DNA from: Variovorax sp. OV700
GTDB taxonomy: Bacteria > Pseudomonadota > Gammaproteobacteria > Burkholderiales > Burkholderiaceae_C
Assembly (NCBI RefSeq): GCF_900099805.1
Contig: NZ_FNDR01000008.1
Location: 267,479-331,478 of the forward strand
Reading direction: 5' to 3'
Length of the DNA: 64,000 nucleotides
The position numbers and the translations under genes were made by a program. Of this stretch, positions 51,951 to 61,570 are shown one piece after another; the first letter of the stretch is position 1; every line of letters begins with the position of its first letter. The notes beneath the pieces are model-generated. The model worked only from the letters and a program-made list of their open reading frames with translations. It had not been told where the DNA came from and did no database searches.

Positions 51951-53804
51951 ATGGATCGCGCTGATTTTGTTCACCTCGTCCGACTGAGCGAGCATGCCAG
52001 TGCTGACGACAGTGCGCGCTACCGGCGCAACGTCGCGGCGTTTGCCGCGCTCGGCTATGCCTGGGTGATGGCCTGCCTGGCGCTGTCGATCGGCATCATC
52101 GCCTGGGTGGCGCTGACCGCCGGGCGCGGGCGCTTCGGTTTCTCGCGCGGCTGGCTGCTGCTGTTTGCCTTCGGGCTTCTGTGGGCCACGCTGCGCGCCT
52201 TGTGGGTGCGATTCGACGAACCCGCTGGGCGCGAGCTTTCGCGCGCGGATGCGCCGGCGCTGTTCGAGGCACTCGACCGTATCCGAAAGAAGATCAAGGG
52301 GCCGCCGGTCCATCGCGTCTACCTGGACGACGAGTTCAACGCCAGCATCCGGCAGGTGCCGCGCTTCGGCCTGTTCGGCGGGGCCGTCAATTCCCTCTCC
52401 ATCGGCTTGCCGCTCTTGATGATGCTGGACCGGCGGCGGCTGCTGTCGGTGCTTGCACACGAGTACGGGCATTTGCGCGGCAACCACGGCAAGCTCAGTG
52501 CCTGGATCTACCGCACGCGTCTGTCGTGGCTCAAGCTGGACGCCAGCCTGCAGCGCGACGAAAGCGTGATGGCGCTGGTGTCACAGGCCTTTTTCCGCTG
52601 GTACTTTCCGCGCTTTGCGGCACGGACCTTCGCGCTCGCCCGGCAGGACGAGTACGAAGCCGACCGCATTTCCGGACGGCTGCTGGGCACGCCCGTGGCC
52701 GCGGCCGCGCTGACGGAAATAGCTATCAAGGGCAACTGGTACGCCAATGAATTCTGGGCTTCGCACTGGGCACGCGCCGAACGCGAGCCCCAGCCGCCCG
52801 GTCCCTTCAAGGCGCTGCGGGAGCTTGCCGGTACGCCGCCCAGCAGTGAATTCGCTCGCCAGGCCCTGCGCGAGGCCATGCGGCGCGTCAGCGACCTCGA
52901 CGACACGCACCCTGTCTTGCGTGACCGGCTCGAGGCGCTTGGCCAGAAAGCCGTGGTGCCGCCGTGGTCCACCGAACCGGCGCTGGGCATGCTCGCCGAC
53001 AGCGCGAAGTGGATCGAGCATTTCGACAACCAATGGCGCCGTGCCCACGCCAGCGACTGGAAGCAGCACCATGCGCACCGGGCGCGCATTCGCGAACGCA
53101 TCGAACTTCTTGCCGCTCGGGGCGAGCGCAACACGCCTGACGAAATGGTCGAGTGGGCCGATTCCGAACGCCGGCTCGATCCGGCCGCGCCGGTGCGCGA
53201 GCGCTATGAACGCGTGCTGCGGCTTGCCCCCGAACATCCCGGTGCCTTGCGAGGGGTGGCCCAGATGCTGCCCACGCGAGACCGCGATGCGCGCCTGGCG
53301 GTGCTCGACCGCTTGCACGGATCCAGCGCCGCCAGCCGCTGGTGGGCTGCGAAGAACGCCGTGGCGGCGCTCGAGGATCCCGATGCGGGGGCGCACGACG
53401 AGGAAGCCCTCAAGCTGTGGCGCGGCCGTCTCAAGGAGGCCGAAGAAGCCGAGGCGCGCGCCTGGGAAGAAATCACCGAAACGCCTTTCTTCAGCCAGAT
53501 CGTCCGGCACGACCTGAACGATCATGAGCTGGGCGAATTGCGGGCCGACCTGTCGCGCTGCCTCCCCATCTCGAGAGCCTGGCTGGTGCGCAAGACCTTG
53601 CGCGAGTTTCCGTGGCGCCGAGCCTACATCGTGTTCGTCGACCTGCCCGGCATGGACGACGACGACCGCTGGCAGCTTTGCCGGCAACTCGAGCAGACCC
53701 TGAGCCTGCCGGGGGCGGCGCTGGTTCTCTGGGCCGGCCATTCGCCGACTTTGGAAGACATTGAACGGCAGGCTTTTGGAACGATCTGGACGCGCACGGC
53801 GTAG
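51951..53804 (+). CDS. Membrane M48-type metallopeptidase with long C-terminal region
   Basis: 617 residues. Two membrane spans (about 31-56 and 66-86) precede an HtpX/Ste24-like domain with HEYGH (170-174; zinc ligands His170 and His174, catalytic Glu171) and third-ligand region DEYEADRISG. The rest (about 330-617) is a helical, tetratricopeptide-like region rich in Arg and Ala, unusual for HtpX. GGAGG upstream of 51951 supports the start. It may degrade membrane or periplasmic proteins. Confidence 0.88.
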   Translation: MDRADFVHLVRLSEHASADDSARYRRNVAAFAALGYAWVMACLALSIGIIAWVALTAGRGRFGFSRGWLLLFAFGLLWATLRALWVRFDEPAGRELSRADAPALFEALDRIRKKIKGPPVHRVYLDDEFNASIRQVPRFGLFGGAVNSLSIGLPLLMMLDRRRLLSVLAHEYGHLRGNHGKLSAWIYRTRLSWLKLDASLQRDESVMALVSQAFFRWYFPRFAARTFALARQDEYEADRISGRLLGTPVAAAALTEIAIKGNWYANEFWASHWARAEREPQPPGPFKALRELAGTPPSSEFARQALREAMRRVSDLDDTHPVLRDRLEALGQKAVVPPWSTEPALGMLADSAKWIEHFDNQWRRAHASDWKQHHAHRARIRERIELLAARGERNTPDEMVEWADSERRLDPAAPVRERYERVLRLAPEHPGALRGVAQMLPTRDRDARLAVLDRLHGSSAASRWWAAKNAVAALEDPDAGAHDEEALKLWRGRLKEAEEAEARAWEEITETPFFSQIVRHDLNDHELGELRADLSRCLPISRAWLVRKTLREFPWRRAYIVFVDLPGMDDDDRWQLCRQLEQTLSLPGAALVLWAGHSPTLEDIERQAFGTIWTRTA

Positions 53805-53832
53805 GGAGCCGCCCGGCTGAGACAATCGGGGC

Positions 53833-55104
53833 ATGCACCCCAAAGCCCTGTTGGAGGCCACCGCCGATCTGGTCGGCCTTGTCCTGAAATTCGATCACCC
53901 GGCCGACCAGGTCGTTTCGCGGTTTTTCCGCGACCACCGCGAGTTCGGCCCGCGCGAGCGAGCCACGCTTGCCGAGACCGTCTACACCGTCTTGCGCAAG
54001 AAGCTCCTGTTCGACCATCTTTCGCCCTCGGGCACCGGTTCGAAAGAGCGCCGCATGGCGATCCTGGGCTTTTACGACCCGCGCGACTTTTTGAAGAGCG
54101 CCCTCAACGACATCGAAAAACGCTGGCTCGACAACTGCGATGCAGTCAAGCAAGAAGACCTGCTGGAGCGCCACCGCCACAACCTGCCCGAATGGCTGGT
54201 CACGCCGCTCAAGGCGCAGCTGGGCGACGGTTTCTGGCCGTTGGTCGAGAGTTTGCAGCAGCCCGCTCCGCTCGATCTCCGGGTCAATGCCCTGACCGAC
54301 AAGCGGGCAGAAGTAAAGGCGGAGCTTGCCAAGGCTGCTATCAAATCTGAAGCAACCCCGTTTTCACCCTGGGGCTTGCGCATCGACGGCAAGCCGGCTC
54401 TGACCAAGCTCGATGCTTTTGCGCGCGGCGCCGTCGAGGTGCAAGACGAGGGCTCCCAACTGCTCGCGCTGCTGCTGGACGCCAAGCGTGGCGAAATGGT
54501 GGTCGATTTTTGCGCCGGCGCGGGCGGCAAGACGCTGGCAATTGGCGCCACCATGCGCAACACCGGTCGGCTCTATGCCTTCGACACCTCGGCGCATCGG
54601 CTCGATGCGCTCAAGCCACGGCTTGCGCGCAGCAAGCTCTCGAACGTTCATCCGGCCGCCATTGCGCACGAGCGCGACGATCGCATCAAGCGCCTCGCCG
54701 GCAAGATCGATCGGGTGCTGGTCGACGCACCCTGCTCGGGCCTGGGTACGCTGCGCCGCAATCCGGACCTGAAATGGCGTCAATCGCCCAAATCGGTCGA
54801 GGAGCTGACGGTCAAACAAGCCGCCATCCTTCAAAGCGCGGCGCGCCTGCTGAAATCCGGCGGGCGTCTGATTTATGCGACGTGCAGCGTGCTGCCGGAG
54901 GAAAACGAGGCCATTGCCGAGGCTTTCAGCGCCGCCAACCCGGATTTCGTGCCCCAGGACGCGGCGGAACTGCTGCAGGGCCTCAAGGTGGAGGGCTTCG
55001 AGAAGCTCTGCGCCGGCGGGCCGGACGGCCGCCGCTTCCTGCGACTCTGGCCCCATCGCCACGCGACGGACGGCTTCTTTGCGGCGGTGTGGAACCGCAA
55101 ATAG
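53833..55104 (+). CDS. RsmB-family 16S rRNA (cytosine-C5) methyltransferase
   Basis: 423 residues with an N-terminal NusB-like domain (about 1-140) and the methyltransferase: VDFCAGAGGKTLAIG (SAM loop), DAPCSGLGTLRRNPD and YATCSVLPEENEA with the two catalytic cysteines. It methylates cytosine in rRNA (C967-type). The start at 53833 is 28 bp after the peptidase gene, same strand. The family also contains RsmF and tRNA enzymes, but the NusB-like N-terminus favours RsmB. Confidence 0.9.
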   Translation: MHPKALLEATADLVGLVLKFDHPADQVVSRFFRDHREFGPRERATLAETVYTVLRKKLLFDHLSPSGTGSKERRMAILGFYDPRDFLKSALNDIEKRWLDNCDAVKQEDLLERHRHNLPEWLVTPLKAQLGDGFWPLVESLQQPAPLDLRVNALTDKRAEVKAELAKAAIKSEATPFSPWGLRIDGKPALTKLDAFARGAVEVQDEGSQLLALLLDAKRGEMVVDFCAGAGGKTLAIGATMRNTGRLYAFDTSAHRLDALKPRLARSKLSNVHPAAIAHERDDRIKRLAGKIDRVLVDAPCSGLGTLRRNPDLKWRQSPKSVEELTVKQAAILQSAARLLKSGGRLIYATCSVLPEENEAIAEAFSAANPDFVPQDAAELLQGLKVEGFEKLCAGGPDGRRFLRLWPHRHATDGFFAAVWNRK

Positions 55105-55237
55105 GCGCGGCACTCCAAACTAGGGTAAATCTGCGCTTTTGTGGAAGGACAAAAGGCCTCATTTTGGCCTTGCCCCCTTAAAATCGCAGGTTAACTGAAA
55201 GGTTGCACCTTCGTGTGGCCATGGAGTACTTAATTCA

Positions 55238-56452
55238 ATGTTGATTCCTGACTCTGCCGTTTTGAGCGCGGCCATCGACTGGCTCGGACACGGCTTGTGG
55301 GACCTCACATGGTGGCAAGTCGTGCTGTACACGCTCGTCACCACGCACATCACGATCGCAGCGGTCACGATCTTCCTGCACCGCACGCAGACGCACCGTG
55401 CCATGGATCTGGGGCCAATCCCCTCGCATTTCTTCCGTTTCTGGTTGTGGCTTGGCACCGGCATGGTGACCAAGGAATGGGTGGCCATTCACCGCAAGCA
55501 CCACGCCAAGTGCGAAACCGAAGACGACCCGCACAGCCCGCAGGTCAAGGGCATCGACGAAGTCCTGTGGCGCGGCGCCGAGCTGTATCGCGCCGAGTCG
55601 AAGAACAAGGAAACGATGGAGCGCTACGGCCACGGCACGCCCGATGACTGGCTCGAACGCAACCTGTACACGCGCTACAGCTGGCAAGGCGTAGGCCTGA
55701 TGCTGGTCATCAACCTGGCGCTGTTCGGCGGGCTTGGCCTGACGGTCTGGGCCGTGCAGATGCTCTGGATCCCCATCACGGCGGCCGGCATCATCAATGG
55801 CATTGGCCACTACTGGGGCTATCGCAACTTCGAGGCGCAGGACGCCAGCCGCAATGTCTCGCCCTGGGGCCTGATCATCGGTGGCGAAGAGCTGCACAAC
55901 AACCACCACACATATCCCACCTCGGCCAAGTTCTCGGTCAAGAAGTACGAATTCGACATCGGCTGGGTCTATATCCAGATGATGCAGAAGATCGGCTGGG
56001 CCAAGGTCAAGAAGGTACCGCCGAAGATGCAGATGGGCGACATCCAGCCCGTCGCCAACGAGAAGACGCTCGAGGCCGTCATTGCCAACCGCTACGAAGT
56101 CATGGCCGGCTATGCGCGCGAAATGCGCCGCGTCACCAAGGCGGAGCTGGCTGCGCTCAAGACCAAGGGTGGCGACATCTCGGTGCTCAAGGCGGCCAAG
56201 AATTGGCTGCATCGCGACGACGACAAGGTGCCGGCATCGGCCCGCACGCATCTCGTGCAGGCACGCGCCGCCCACCCGGTGATCGACAAGATGGTCACCA
56301 TGCGCGAAGAACTGCGCCAGCTGTGGCTCAACACGTCGCAGTCGCGCGAGCAATTGGCGGCCGATCTGGCGGCCTGGTGCCACCGTGCGGAAGCCAGCGG
56401 TATTGCCGGCCTGCGCGAATTCTCGACCCGCCTGCGCGCAGCGCGGGCCTGA
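55238..56452 (+). CDS. Membrane acyl-CoA/acyl-lipid fatty acid desaturase
   Basis: 404 residues with three His boxes of the di-iron desaturases: HRTQTHR (Hx4H), HRKHH (HxxHH) and HNNHHTYP. Membrane spans precede and lie between the boxes. It inserts a cis double bond into fatty acyl chains and so adjusts membrane fluidity. The C-terminal about 120 residues form an extra helical tail. Followed by a terminator at 56497-56526. Confidence 0.93.
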   Translation: MLIPDSAVLSAAIDWLGHGLWDLTWWQVVLYTLVTTHITIAAVTIFLHRTQTHRAMDLGPIPSHFFRFWLWLGTGMVTKEWVAIHRKHHAKCETEDDPHSPQVKGIDEVLWRGAELYRAESKNKETMERYGHGTPDDWLERNLYTRYSWQGVGLMLVINLALFGGLGLTVWAVQMLWIPITAAGIINGIGHYWGYRNFEAQDASRNVSPWGLIIGGEELHNNHHTYPTSAKFSVKKYEFDIGWVYIQMMQKIGWAKVKKVPPKMQMGDIQPVANEKTLEAVIANRYEVMAGYAREMRRVTKAELAALKTKGGDISVLKAAKNWLHRDDDKVPASARTHLVQARAAHPVIDKMVTMREELRQLWLNTSQSREQLAADLAAWCHRAEASGIAGLREFSTRLRAARA

Positions 56453-56496
56453 GGGTCCTTAAACAATCGCGCGAATCGCGTAACCTGCGCTCCCTG

Positions 56497-56526
56497 AAAA
56501 GCCGGCTTCCAGGCCGGCTTTTTTAC
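56497..56526 (+). terminator. Rho-independent terminator after the desaturase gene
   Basis: AAAAGCCGGC-TTCCA-GGCCGGCTTTTTT is a strong hairpin with a T run, 45 bp past the stop at 56452. Confidence 0.88.
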
Positions 56527-56607
56527 GCCCGTCTTTTTCTTGCGCGAGAAGGGGAGGGCAAAGAAATAGAAGAATCCGCGAGTTGGAAAGAGGGATCGAC
56601 AGGCAAC

Positions 56608-56646
56608 AAAAAACCCCCGCCGGGCAAGCCTGGCGGGGGTTTTTTG
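56608..56646. terminator. Terminator for rpmB-rpmG, bidirectional
   Basis: AAAAAACCCCCGCC-loop-GGCGGGGGTTTTTTG is symmetric with A and T runs on both sides. It lies 22 bp past the rpmG stop on the minus strand and about 80 bp past the desaturase terminator on the plus strand. Confidence 0.9.
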
Positions 56647-56667
56647 TTTGGGTAAACCAGCGCTGAA

Positions 56668-56841
56668 TTACTTCAGCTTGATTTCCTTGTATTCGACGTG
56701 CTTGCGTGCCTTGGGGTCGAACTTCATGATCGACATCTTTTCAGGCATCGTCTTCTTGTTCTTGCTGGTCGTGTAGAAGTGGCCGGTACCCGCGGTGGAT
56801 TCCAGCTTGATCTTTTCGCGTCCGCCTTTGCTCGTTGCCAT
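56668..56841 (-). CDS. rpmG: 50S ribosomal protein L33
   Basis: 57 residues, MATSKGGREKIKLESTAGTG continuing HFYTTSKNKKTMPEKMSIMK and ending YKEIKLK, a full-length L33 of the zinc-free type (no CxxC). It is too short for many gene callers but clear by sequence. It starts 11 bp after rpmB on the same strand, the usual rpmB-rpmG pair. AGGAG precedes the start. Confidence 0.97.
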   Translation of the reverse strand: MATSKGGREKIKLESTAGTGHFYTTSKNKKTMPEKMSIMKFDPKARKHVEYKEIKLK

Positions 56842-56852
56842 GATTCAGCTCC

Positions 56853-57086
56853 TTAAGCTTGGCCGCGTGCGCGCAAGTCTGCGAGCACGGCGTCGATGCC
56901 GTTCTTGTCGATCAGGCGCAGTGCAGCGCTCGAAACACGCAGGCGAACCCAGCGGTTTTCAGTCTCGACCCAGAAACGGCGATATTGCAGGTTCGGCAGG
57001 AACCGGCGCTTGGTTTTGTTGTTGGCGTGGGAAACGTTGTTTCCGACCATCGGGCCTTTGCCCGTTACGTCGCATACGCGTGCCAT
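56853..57086 (-). CDS. rpmB: 50S ribosomal protein L28
   Basis: 77 residues, MARVCDVTGKGPMVGNNVSH then ANNKTKRRFLPNLQYRRFWV and VSSAALRLIDKNGIDAVLAD, a complete L28. A longer in-frame extension upstream is antisense to nothing useful and ignored; the ATG at 57086 is the family start. Pairs with rpmG. Confidence 0.97.
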   Translation of the reverse strand: MARVCDVTGKGPMVGNNVSHANNKTKRRFLPNLQYRRFWVETENRWVRLRVSSAALRLIDKNGIDAVLADLRARGQA

Positions 57087-57256
57087 GAGGACACTCTTTC
57101 TTGAACAGCTGGCACCGTCGCAACCGTGAAGATTGCAGGTGTTTTGCAGCTTGACCTCGCCAGAAACGGGTGGCGGTACCCCGGCTTGCCGAACCCACGC
57201 GAGTGGCGCTATTTCGGCAAAGCCTTGAATTATAGCCCTTTTGGCCGCAGGCTGGT

Positions 57257-58216
57257 CTAGAGCGTGCCATCCTGCTCGAGGAATCGCTGGGCGTCCAGCG
57301 CGGCCATGCAACCGGTGCCCGCGCTCGTGATGGCCTGGCGGTACACGTTGTCCTGCACGTCGCCGGCGGCAAAGACACCCGGAATGCTGGTCATCGTGGC
57401 GAAGCCCTGCAAGCCGGAGCGGGTCAGGATGTAGTTGTCCTTCATCTCCAACTGTCCCTGGAAGATGTCGGTGTTGGGATGGTGGCCGATGGCGATGAAG
57501 CAGCCCTTGAGGTCGATCTGCTCGGTTTCGCCGTTCTGCGTGCTCTTGATGCGGATGCCCGTCACGCCCGTTTCGTCGCCCAGCACCTGGTCGAGTTCTT
57601 TGTGCAGTTTCAGCACGATCTTGCCTTCGGCGACCTTTTCGTGGAGCTTGTCGATCAGGATGGGCTCGGCGCGGAACTTGTCCCGGCGATGGACCAGCGT
57701 GACCTTGTTTGCGATGTTGGCGAGGTACAGCGCTTCCTCGACGGCCGTGTTGCCGCCGCCGATCACGCACACCTCTTGCTCGCGGTAGAAGAAGCCATCG
57801 CAGGTTGCGCAGGCCGAAACGCCGCGGCCCATGAACTTCTGTTCGGAATCGAGGCCCAGGTACTTGGCGGATGCGCCCGTGGCAATGATCAGCGAATCGC
57901 AGGTGTAGGTGCCGCTGTCGCCGGTCAGGGTGAAGGGGCGCTTGCCGAGGTCGACCTTGTTGATGTGGTCGAAAACGATCTGTGTCTTGAAACGCTCGGC
58001 GTGTTCGAGAAAGCGCTGCATCAGTTCCGGACCCTGGACGCCGTGAACATCGGCCGGCCAATTGTCAACTTCTGTTGTCGTCATCAATTGGCCGCCTTGG
58101 GCAATGCCGGTGATGAGCAAGGGTTGTAGATTTGCGCGTGCTGCATAAACCGCAGCGGTATAGCCGGCAGGGCCGGAACCGAGGATCAAAACCTTGGCGT
58201 GTTGGGGAGCGGACAT
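57257..58216 (-). CDS. trxB: Thioredoxin reductase
   Basis: 319 residues with FAD motif GSGPAG (13-18), the redox-active disulfide CATC (Cys136, Cys139) and a second nucleotide motif GGGNTAVEEALYLA for NADPH. It reduces thioredoxin. Length and layout are standard. It is divergent from the Crp/Fnr gene with 185 bp between. Confidence 0.97.
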   Translation of the reverse strand: MSAPQHAKVLILGSGPAGYTAAVYAARANLQPLLITGIAQGGQLMTTTEVDNWPADVHGVQGPELMQRFLEHAERFKTQIVFDHINKVDLGKRPFTLTGDSGTYTCDSLIIATGASAKYLGLDSEQKFMGRGVSACATCDGFFYREQEVCVIGGGNTAVEEALYLANIANKVTLVHRRDKFRAEPILIDKLHEKVAEGKIVLKLHKELDQVLGDETGVTGIRIKSTQNGETEQIDLKGCFIAIGHHPNTDIFQGQLEMKDNYILTRSGLQGFATMTSIPGVFAAGDVQDNVYRQAITSAGTGCMAALDAQRFLEQDGTL

Positions 58217-58385
58217 GATTGGAAAGCCTAGTATTTGCGCTGCGTCAGCGTGTACATTTTCAGGGTGGTAGCCGATATATATGGAGTATCACCGCCCGGT
58301 TCAACGCCGGGTGCACGGTGTTTTCAATGCGCGCGATTGTAGTAATCCATCGAAAACCAAAGGTGGGGAGGGCTTGCACGTGCGG

Positions 58386-58400
58386 TATCAGGGATTGATA
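58386..58400. promoter_or_regulatory. Inverted repeat immediately upstream of the Crp/Fnr-family start
   Basis: TATCA-GGGAT-TGATA is a perfect 5-bp inverted repeat ending one base before the ATG. Its spacer GGGA is the likely ribosome site. It may be an autoregulatory operator or an RNA element that occludes translation. Confidence 0.4.
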
Positions 58401-58401
58401 A

Positions 58402-59076
58402 ATGTCGATGCTTTCCAATCTTGAGTTGTTGCGGCGCGTTCCGTTGTTCGCCTCGCTGACATCCTCGCAATCTGCAAGCATTGCGGATGCAATCATCAAA
58501 AAGCGCTTCAAGCGGGCGGAAGTCATTGTCGAGCAGGGCAAGAAGTCCAATGCCCTTTACATCATCCTGACGGGGCGGGCGCGCGTCACGAGCGCCGACA
58601 CCCGCGGCCGCGAAGTGATCCTTGCCACGCTGCACACCGGCGACTACATCGGCGAGATGAGCCTGATCGACGACGAGCCGCACTCGGCCACGGTGCGCAC
58701 CGAAATCCAGTGCGACGTCCTCATGCTGGGCCGCGACGCGTTCGCGCGCTGCCTGCCCGAAAACTCCTCGATGGCCTACAACATCATGCGCGGGCTCGTG
58801 CAGCGCCTGCGCCATGCGGACCGCAAGATCGAGTCGCTGGCGCTGATGGACGTCTATGGGCGCGTGGCGCGTTCGCTGCTCGAGTTCGCCATCGACGATG
58901 GCGCGGGCAATTTCAAGGTGCGCGACAAGATCTCGCGCCAGGATCTTGCGAAAATGGTGGGTGCTTCGCGCGAGATGGTGAGCCGCGTGATGAAGGATCT
59001 CGAGGAACGCGGATTCGTCCAGTCCCAGGACGACGGCTCCATGATCGTCAAGGAACGGCTCCTGTCTTTGACTTGA
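58402..59076 (+). CDS. Crp/Fnr-family transcriptional regulator
   Basis: 224 residues. An N-terminal cyclic-nucleotide-binding-type beta-barrel (about 12-130, GDYIGEMSLIDDEPHSATVRT) precedes a winged helix with ISRQDLAKMVGASREMVSRVMKDLE (about 173-197). No N-terminal cysteine cluster for an Fe-S centre is present, so it is not an oxygen-sensing FNR. The barrel could bind cAMP or c-di-GMP. It sits between trxB and ftsK. Met3 is an alternative start. Confidence 0.92.
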   Translation: MSMLSNLELLRRVPLFASLTSSQSASIADAIIKKRFKRAEVIVEQGKKSNALYIILTGRARVTSADTRGREVILATLHTGDYIGEMSLIDDEPHSATVRTEIQCDVLMLGRDAFARCLPENSSMAYNIMRGLVQRLRHADRKIESLALMDVYGRVARSLLEFAIDDGAGNFKVRDKISRQDLAKMVGASREMVSRVMKDLEERGFVQSQDDGSMIVKERLLSLT

Positions 59077-59167
59077 GCCGACGGGGGCGGGCGCTTCCAG
59101 CGGCCGCCTTTTGTTGTAGTGTTCAGGCCTCCAGCCGCCACTTCGAAGGCTGGATGCCGTGTTTTTC

Positions 59168-61570
59168 ATGACCTATTCGCTCAATACGCTTCAATCTTCT
59201 TCCGCCGCCGAGGGGCAACCGGTGCGCATGCGCGCCATGCGCTTTGCCCACGAAATCACACTGATCGCGGGATTTGCGGGGCTGCTGTTCTGGTTGCTGG
59301 CCATGCTGAGCTTCACGCCCTCCGATGCGGCGTGGTCCACCTCCGGCACCGGAGGCGAAATCAAGAACTGGGGCGGCCGCATCGGCGCCTGGCTGGCCGA
59401 CGGCAGCTACTTCCTGGCCGGTTATTCGGTGTGGTGGTGCCTCGCGGCGGGCCTGCGCGCTTGGCTCTCCTCGCTCGCTAACTGGCTGCGCGGTGGCGAG
59501 CCCGCGCCTGCCGAGCAACCGGTGCGTGGCCGCTTCAACCGCAGCCGCCTGGCGTTCTGGTTCGGGCTCGTGCTGTTGCTGTGCGCGAGCGCCGTTCTCG
59601 AGTGGTCGCGGCTGTATCGGCTCGAATCCCATCTGCCGGGCTCGGGCGGCGGCGCGCTCGGCTATCTGGTCGGTCCCGCAAGCGTTCGCTGGATGGGCTT
59701 TACCGGCTCGGCGTTGGTGGCCATTGCCGCCGGCGTGATCGGTTCGGCGCTGGTGTTCCGTTTCTCATGGACCCAGATTGCCGAGCGCATCGGCGCGCGG
59801 GCGTATTCGCTGTTCGAGTCGCGCCGCGAAAAGCGCGAGATGGCCGCCGACATCGCATTGGGCAAGCAAGCCGCACGCGAGCGCGCTGAAGCAGAGGAGC
59901 CGGCGTTCTCGCATGGTGCCGCCGGCGACATCGAGCCGATGGGCCTCGAAGGCGATGAAGAATTGCGAATCGAGCCGCGTCCCAGGCGCCGGGCGCCGTC
60001 ACCACCGGTGCAGATCGAGCCCGCGATGACCGAGGTGCCCAAGAGCGATCGCGTCGTCAAGGAGCGCCAGAAGCCGCTCTTCAAGGAACTGCCGGACAGC
60101 AAGCTGCCGCAAGTCGACCTGCTCGACGCCGCGCAGGTGCGGCAGGAAACAGTGTCGGCCGACACGCTCGAGATGACCTCGCGCATGATCGAGAAAAAGC
60201 TCAAGGACTTCGGCGTCGAGGTGCGCGTGGTGCTTGCCTCACCGGGCCCGGTGATCACGCGCTACGAAATCGAGCCGGCGACCGGCGTCAAGGGCTCGCA
60301 GATCGTCGGTCTGGCAAAGGATCTTGCGCGTTCGCTCTCGCTGGTGTCGATCCGCGTGGTGGAAACCATTCCGGGCAAGAACTACATGGCGCTCGAGTTG
60401 CCGAACGCCAAGCGCCAATCGATCAAGCTCAGCGAAATTCTCGGTTCGCAGGTCTACAACGAGGGCAAGTCGTTCCTCACGATGGGTCTCGGCAAGGACA
60501 TCATCGGCAACCCCGTGGTGGCCGACCTCGCGAAGATGCCGCACGTGCTGGTGGCCGGTACCACCGGTTCGGGCAAGTCGGTCGGTATCAACGCCATGAT
60601 TCTTTCGCTGCTCTACAAGGCCGAGGCACGCGACGTTCGCCTGCTCATGATCGATCCGAAGATGCTCGAAATGTCGGTCTACGAAGGCATTCCGCATCTG
60701 CTCGCGCCCGTGGTGACCGACATGCGCCAGGCCGCGCACGGCCTCAACTGGTGCGTGGCCGAGATGGAGCGCCGCTACAAGCTCATGAGCAAGCTGGGCG
60801 TGCGCAACCTGGCGGGCTACAACACCAAGATCGACGAAGCCAAGGCGCGCGAGGAGTTCATCTACAACCCCTTCAGCCTCACGCCCGACGATCCCGAGCC
60901 GCTCAAGCGCGAGCCGCACATCGTGGTGGTGATCGACGAACTGGCCGACCTGATGATGGTGGTCGGCAAGAAGATCGAAGAACTCATTGCCCGTCTCGCG
61001 CAGAAGGCGCGCGCCGCCGGCATTCACCTGATCCTTGCGACGCAGCGGCCCAGCGTCGACGTGATCACCGGCCTCATCAAGGCCAACATTCCCACGCGCA
61101 TTGCGTTTCAGGTGTCGAGCAAGATCGACAGTCGCACCATCCTTGACCAGATGGGCGCCGAAGCGCTGCTTGGCATGGGCGACATGCTCTACATGCCGAG
61201 CGGCACCGGCTTGCCGATTCGCGTGCACGGCGCGTTCGTGAGCGACGAGGAAGTGCACCGCGTGGTGGCGTATCTCAAGAGTCAGGGAGAGCCCGACTAC
61301 ATCGAGGGCGTGCTCGAAGGCGGCACGGTCGACGGCGAGGGCGACATGCTGGGCGAGGGCGGCGACGCCGAGAAAGACCCGATGTACGACCAGGCGGTCG
61401 AAGTGGTGCTCAAGAACCGCAAGGCCAGTATTTCGCTCGTGCAGCGGCACCTGAAGATCGGCTACAACCGCGCAGCGCGGCTGGTCGAAGACATGGAGAA
61501 GGCCGGCCTCGTCAGTGCCATGAGCGGCAGCGGCCAGCGCGAGATCCTGGTGCCGGCGCGTGCCGAATAA
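59168..61570 (+). CDS. ftsK: DNA translocase FtsK
   Basis: About 800 residues. Four or five N-terminal membrane spans (about 30-205) are followed by an Ala/Glu/Pro-rich linker (about 220-320), shorter than in E. coli, and the motor domain with Walker A GTTGSGKS (464-471), VVVIDELADLMMVVGK and LATQRPSVDVITGLIKANIP. The C-terminal gamma winged helix (KASISLVQRHLKIGYNRAARL) reads KOPS sites. It moves chromosome termini during division. An in-frame GTG at 59159 would add three residues; the ATG is preferred though its ribosome site is poor. Confidence 0.95.
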   Translation: MTYSLNTLQSSSAAEGQPVRMRAMRFAHEITLIAGFAGLLFWLLAMLSFTPSDAAWSTSGTGGEIKNWGGRIGAWLADGSYFLAGYSVWWCLAAGLRAWLSSLANWLRGGEPAPAEQPVRGRFNRSRLAFWFGLVLLLCASAVLEWSRLYRLESHLPGSGGGALGYLVGPASVRWMGFTGSALVAIAAGVIGSALVFRFSWTQIAERIGARAYSLFESRREKREMAADIALGKQAARERAEAEEPAFSHGAAGDIEPMGLEGDEELRIEPRPRRRAPSPPVQIEPAMTEVPKSDRVVKERQKPLFKELPDSKLPQVDLLDAAQVRQETVSADTLEMTSRMIEKKLKDFGVEVRVVLASPGPVITRYEIEPATGVKGSQIVGLAKDLARSLSLVSIRVVETIPGKNYMALELPNAKRQSIKLSEILGSQVYNEGKSFLTMGLGKDIIGNPVVADLAKMPHVLVAGTTGSGKSVGINAMILSLLYKAEARDVRLLMIDPKMLEMSVYEGIPHLLAPVVTDMRQAAHGLNWCVAEMERRYKLMSKLGVRNLAGYNTKIDEAKAREEFIYNPFSLTPDDPEPLKREPHIVVVIDELADLMMVVGKKIEELIARLAQKARAAGIHLILATQRPSVDVITGLIKANIPTRIAFQVSSKIDSRTILDQMGAEALLGMGDMLYMPSGTGLPIRVHGAFVSDEEVHRVVAYLKSQGEPDYIEGVLEGGTVDGEGDMLGEGGDAEKDPMYDQAVEVVLKNRKASISLVQRHLKIGYNRAARLVEDMEKAGLVSAMSGSGQREILVPARAE

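Noticed and set aside
58280..58325. Possible tRNA fragment around a GGTTCAA sequence
   Set aside because: No acceptor stem or anticodon arm can be formed around it.
58386..58400. FNR box upstream of the Crp/Fnr gene
   Set aside because: The repeat reads TATCA-N5-TGATA; the FNR consensus is TTGAT-N4-ATCAA, the opposite order and spacing.
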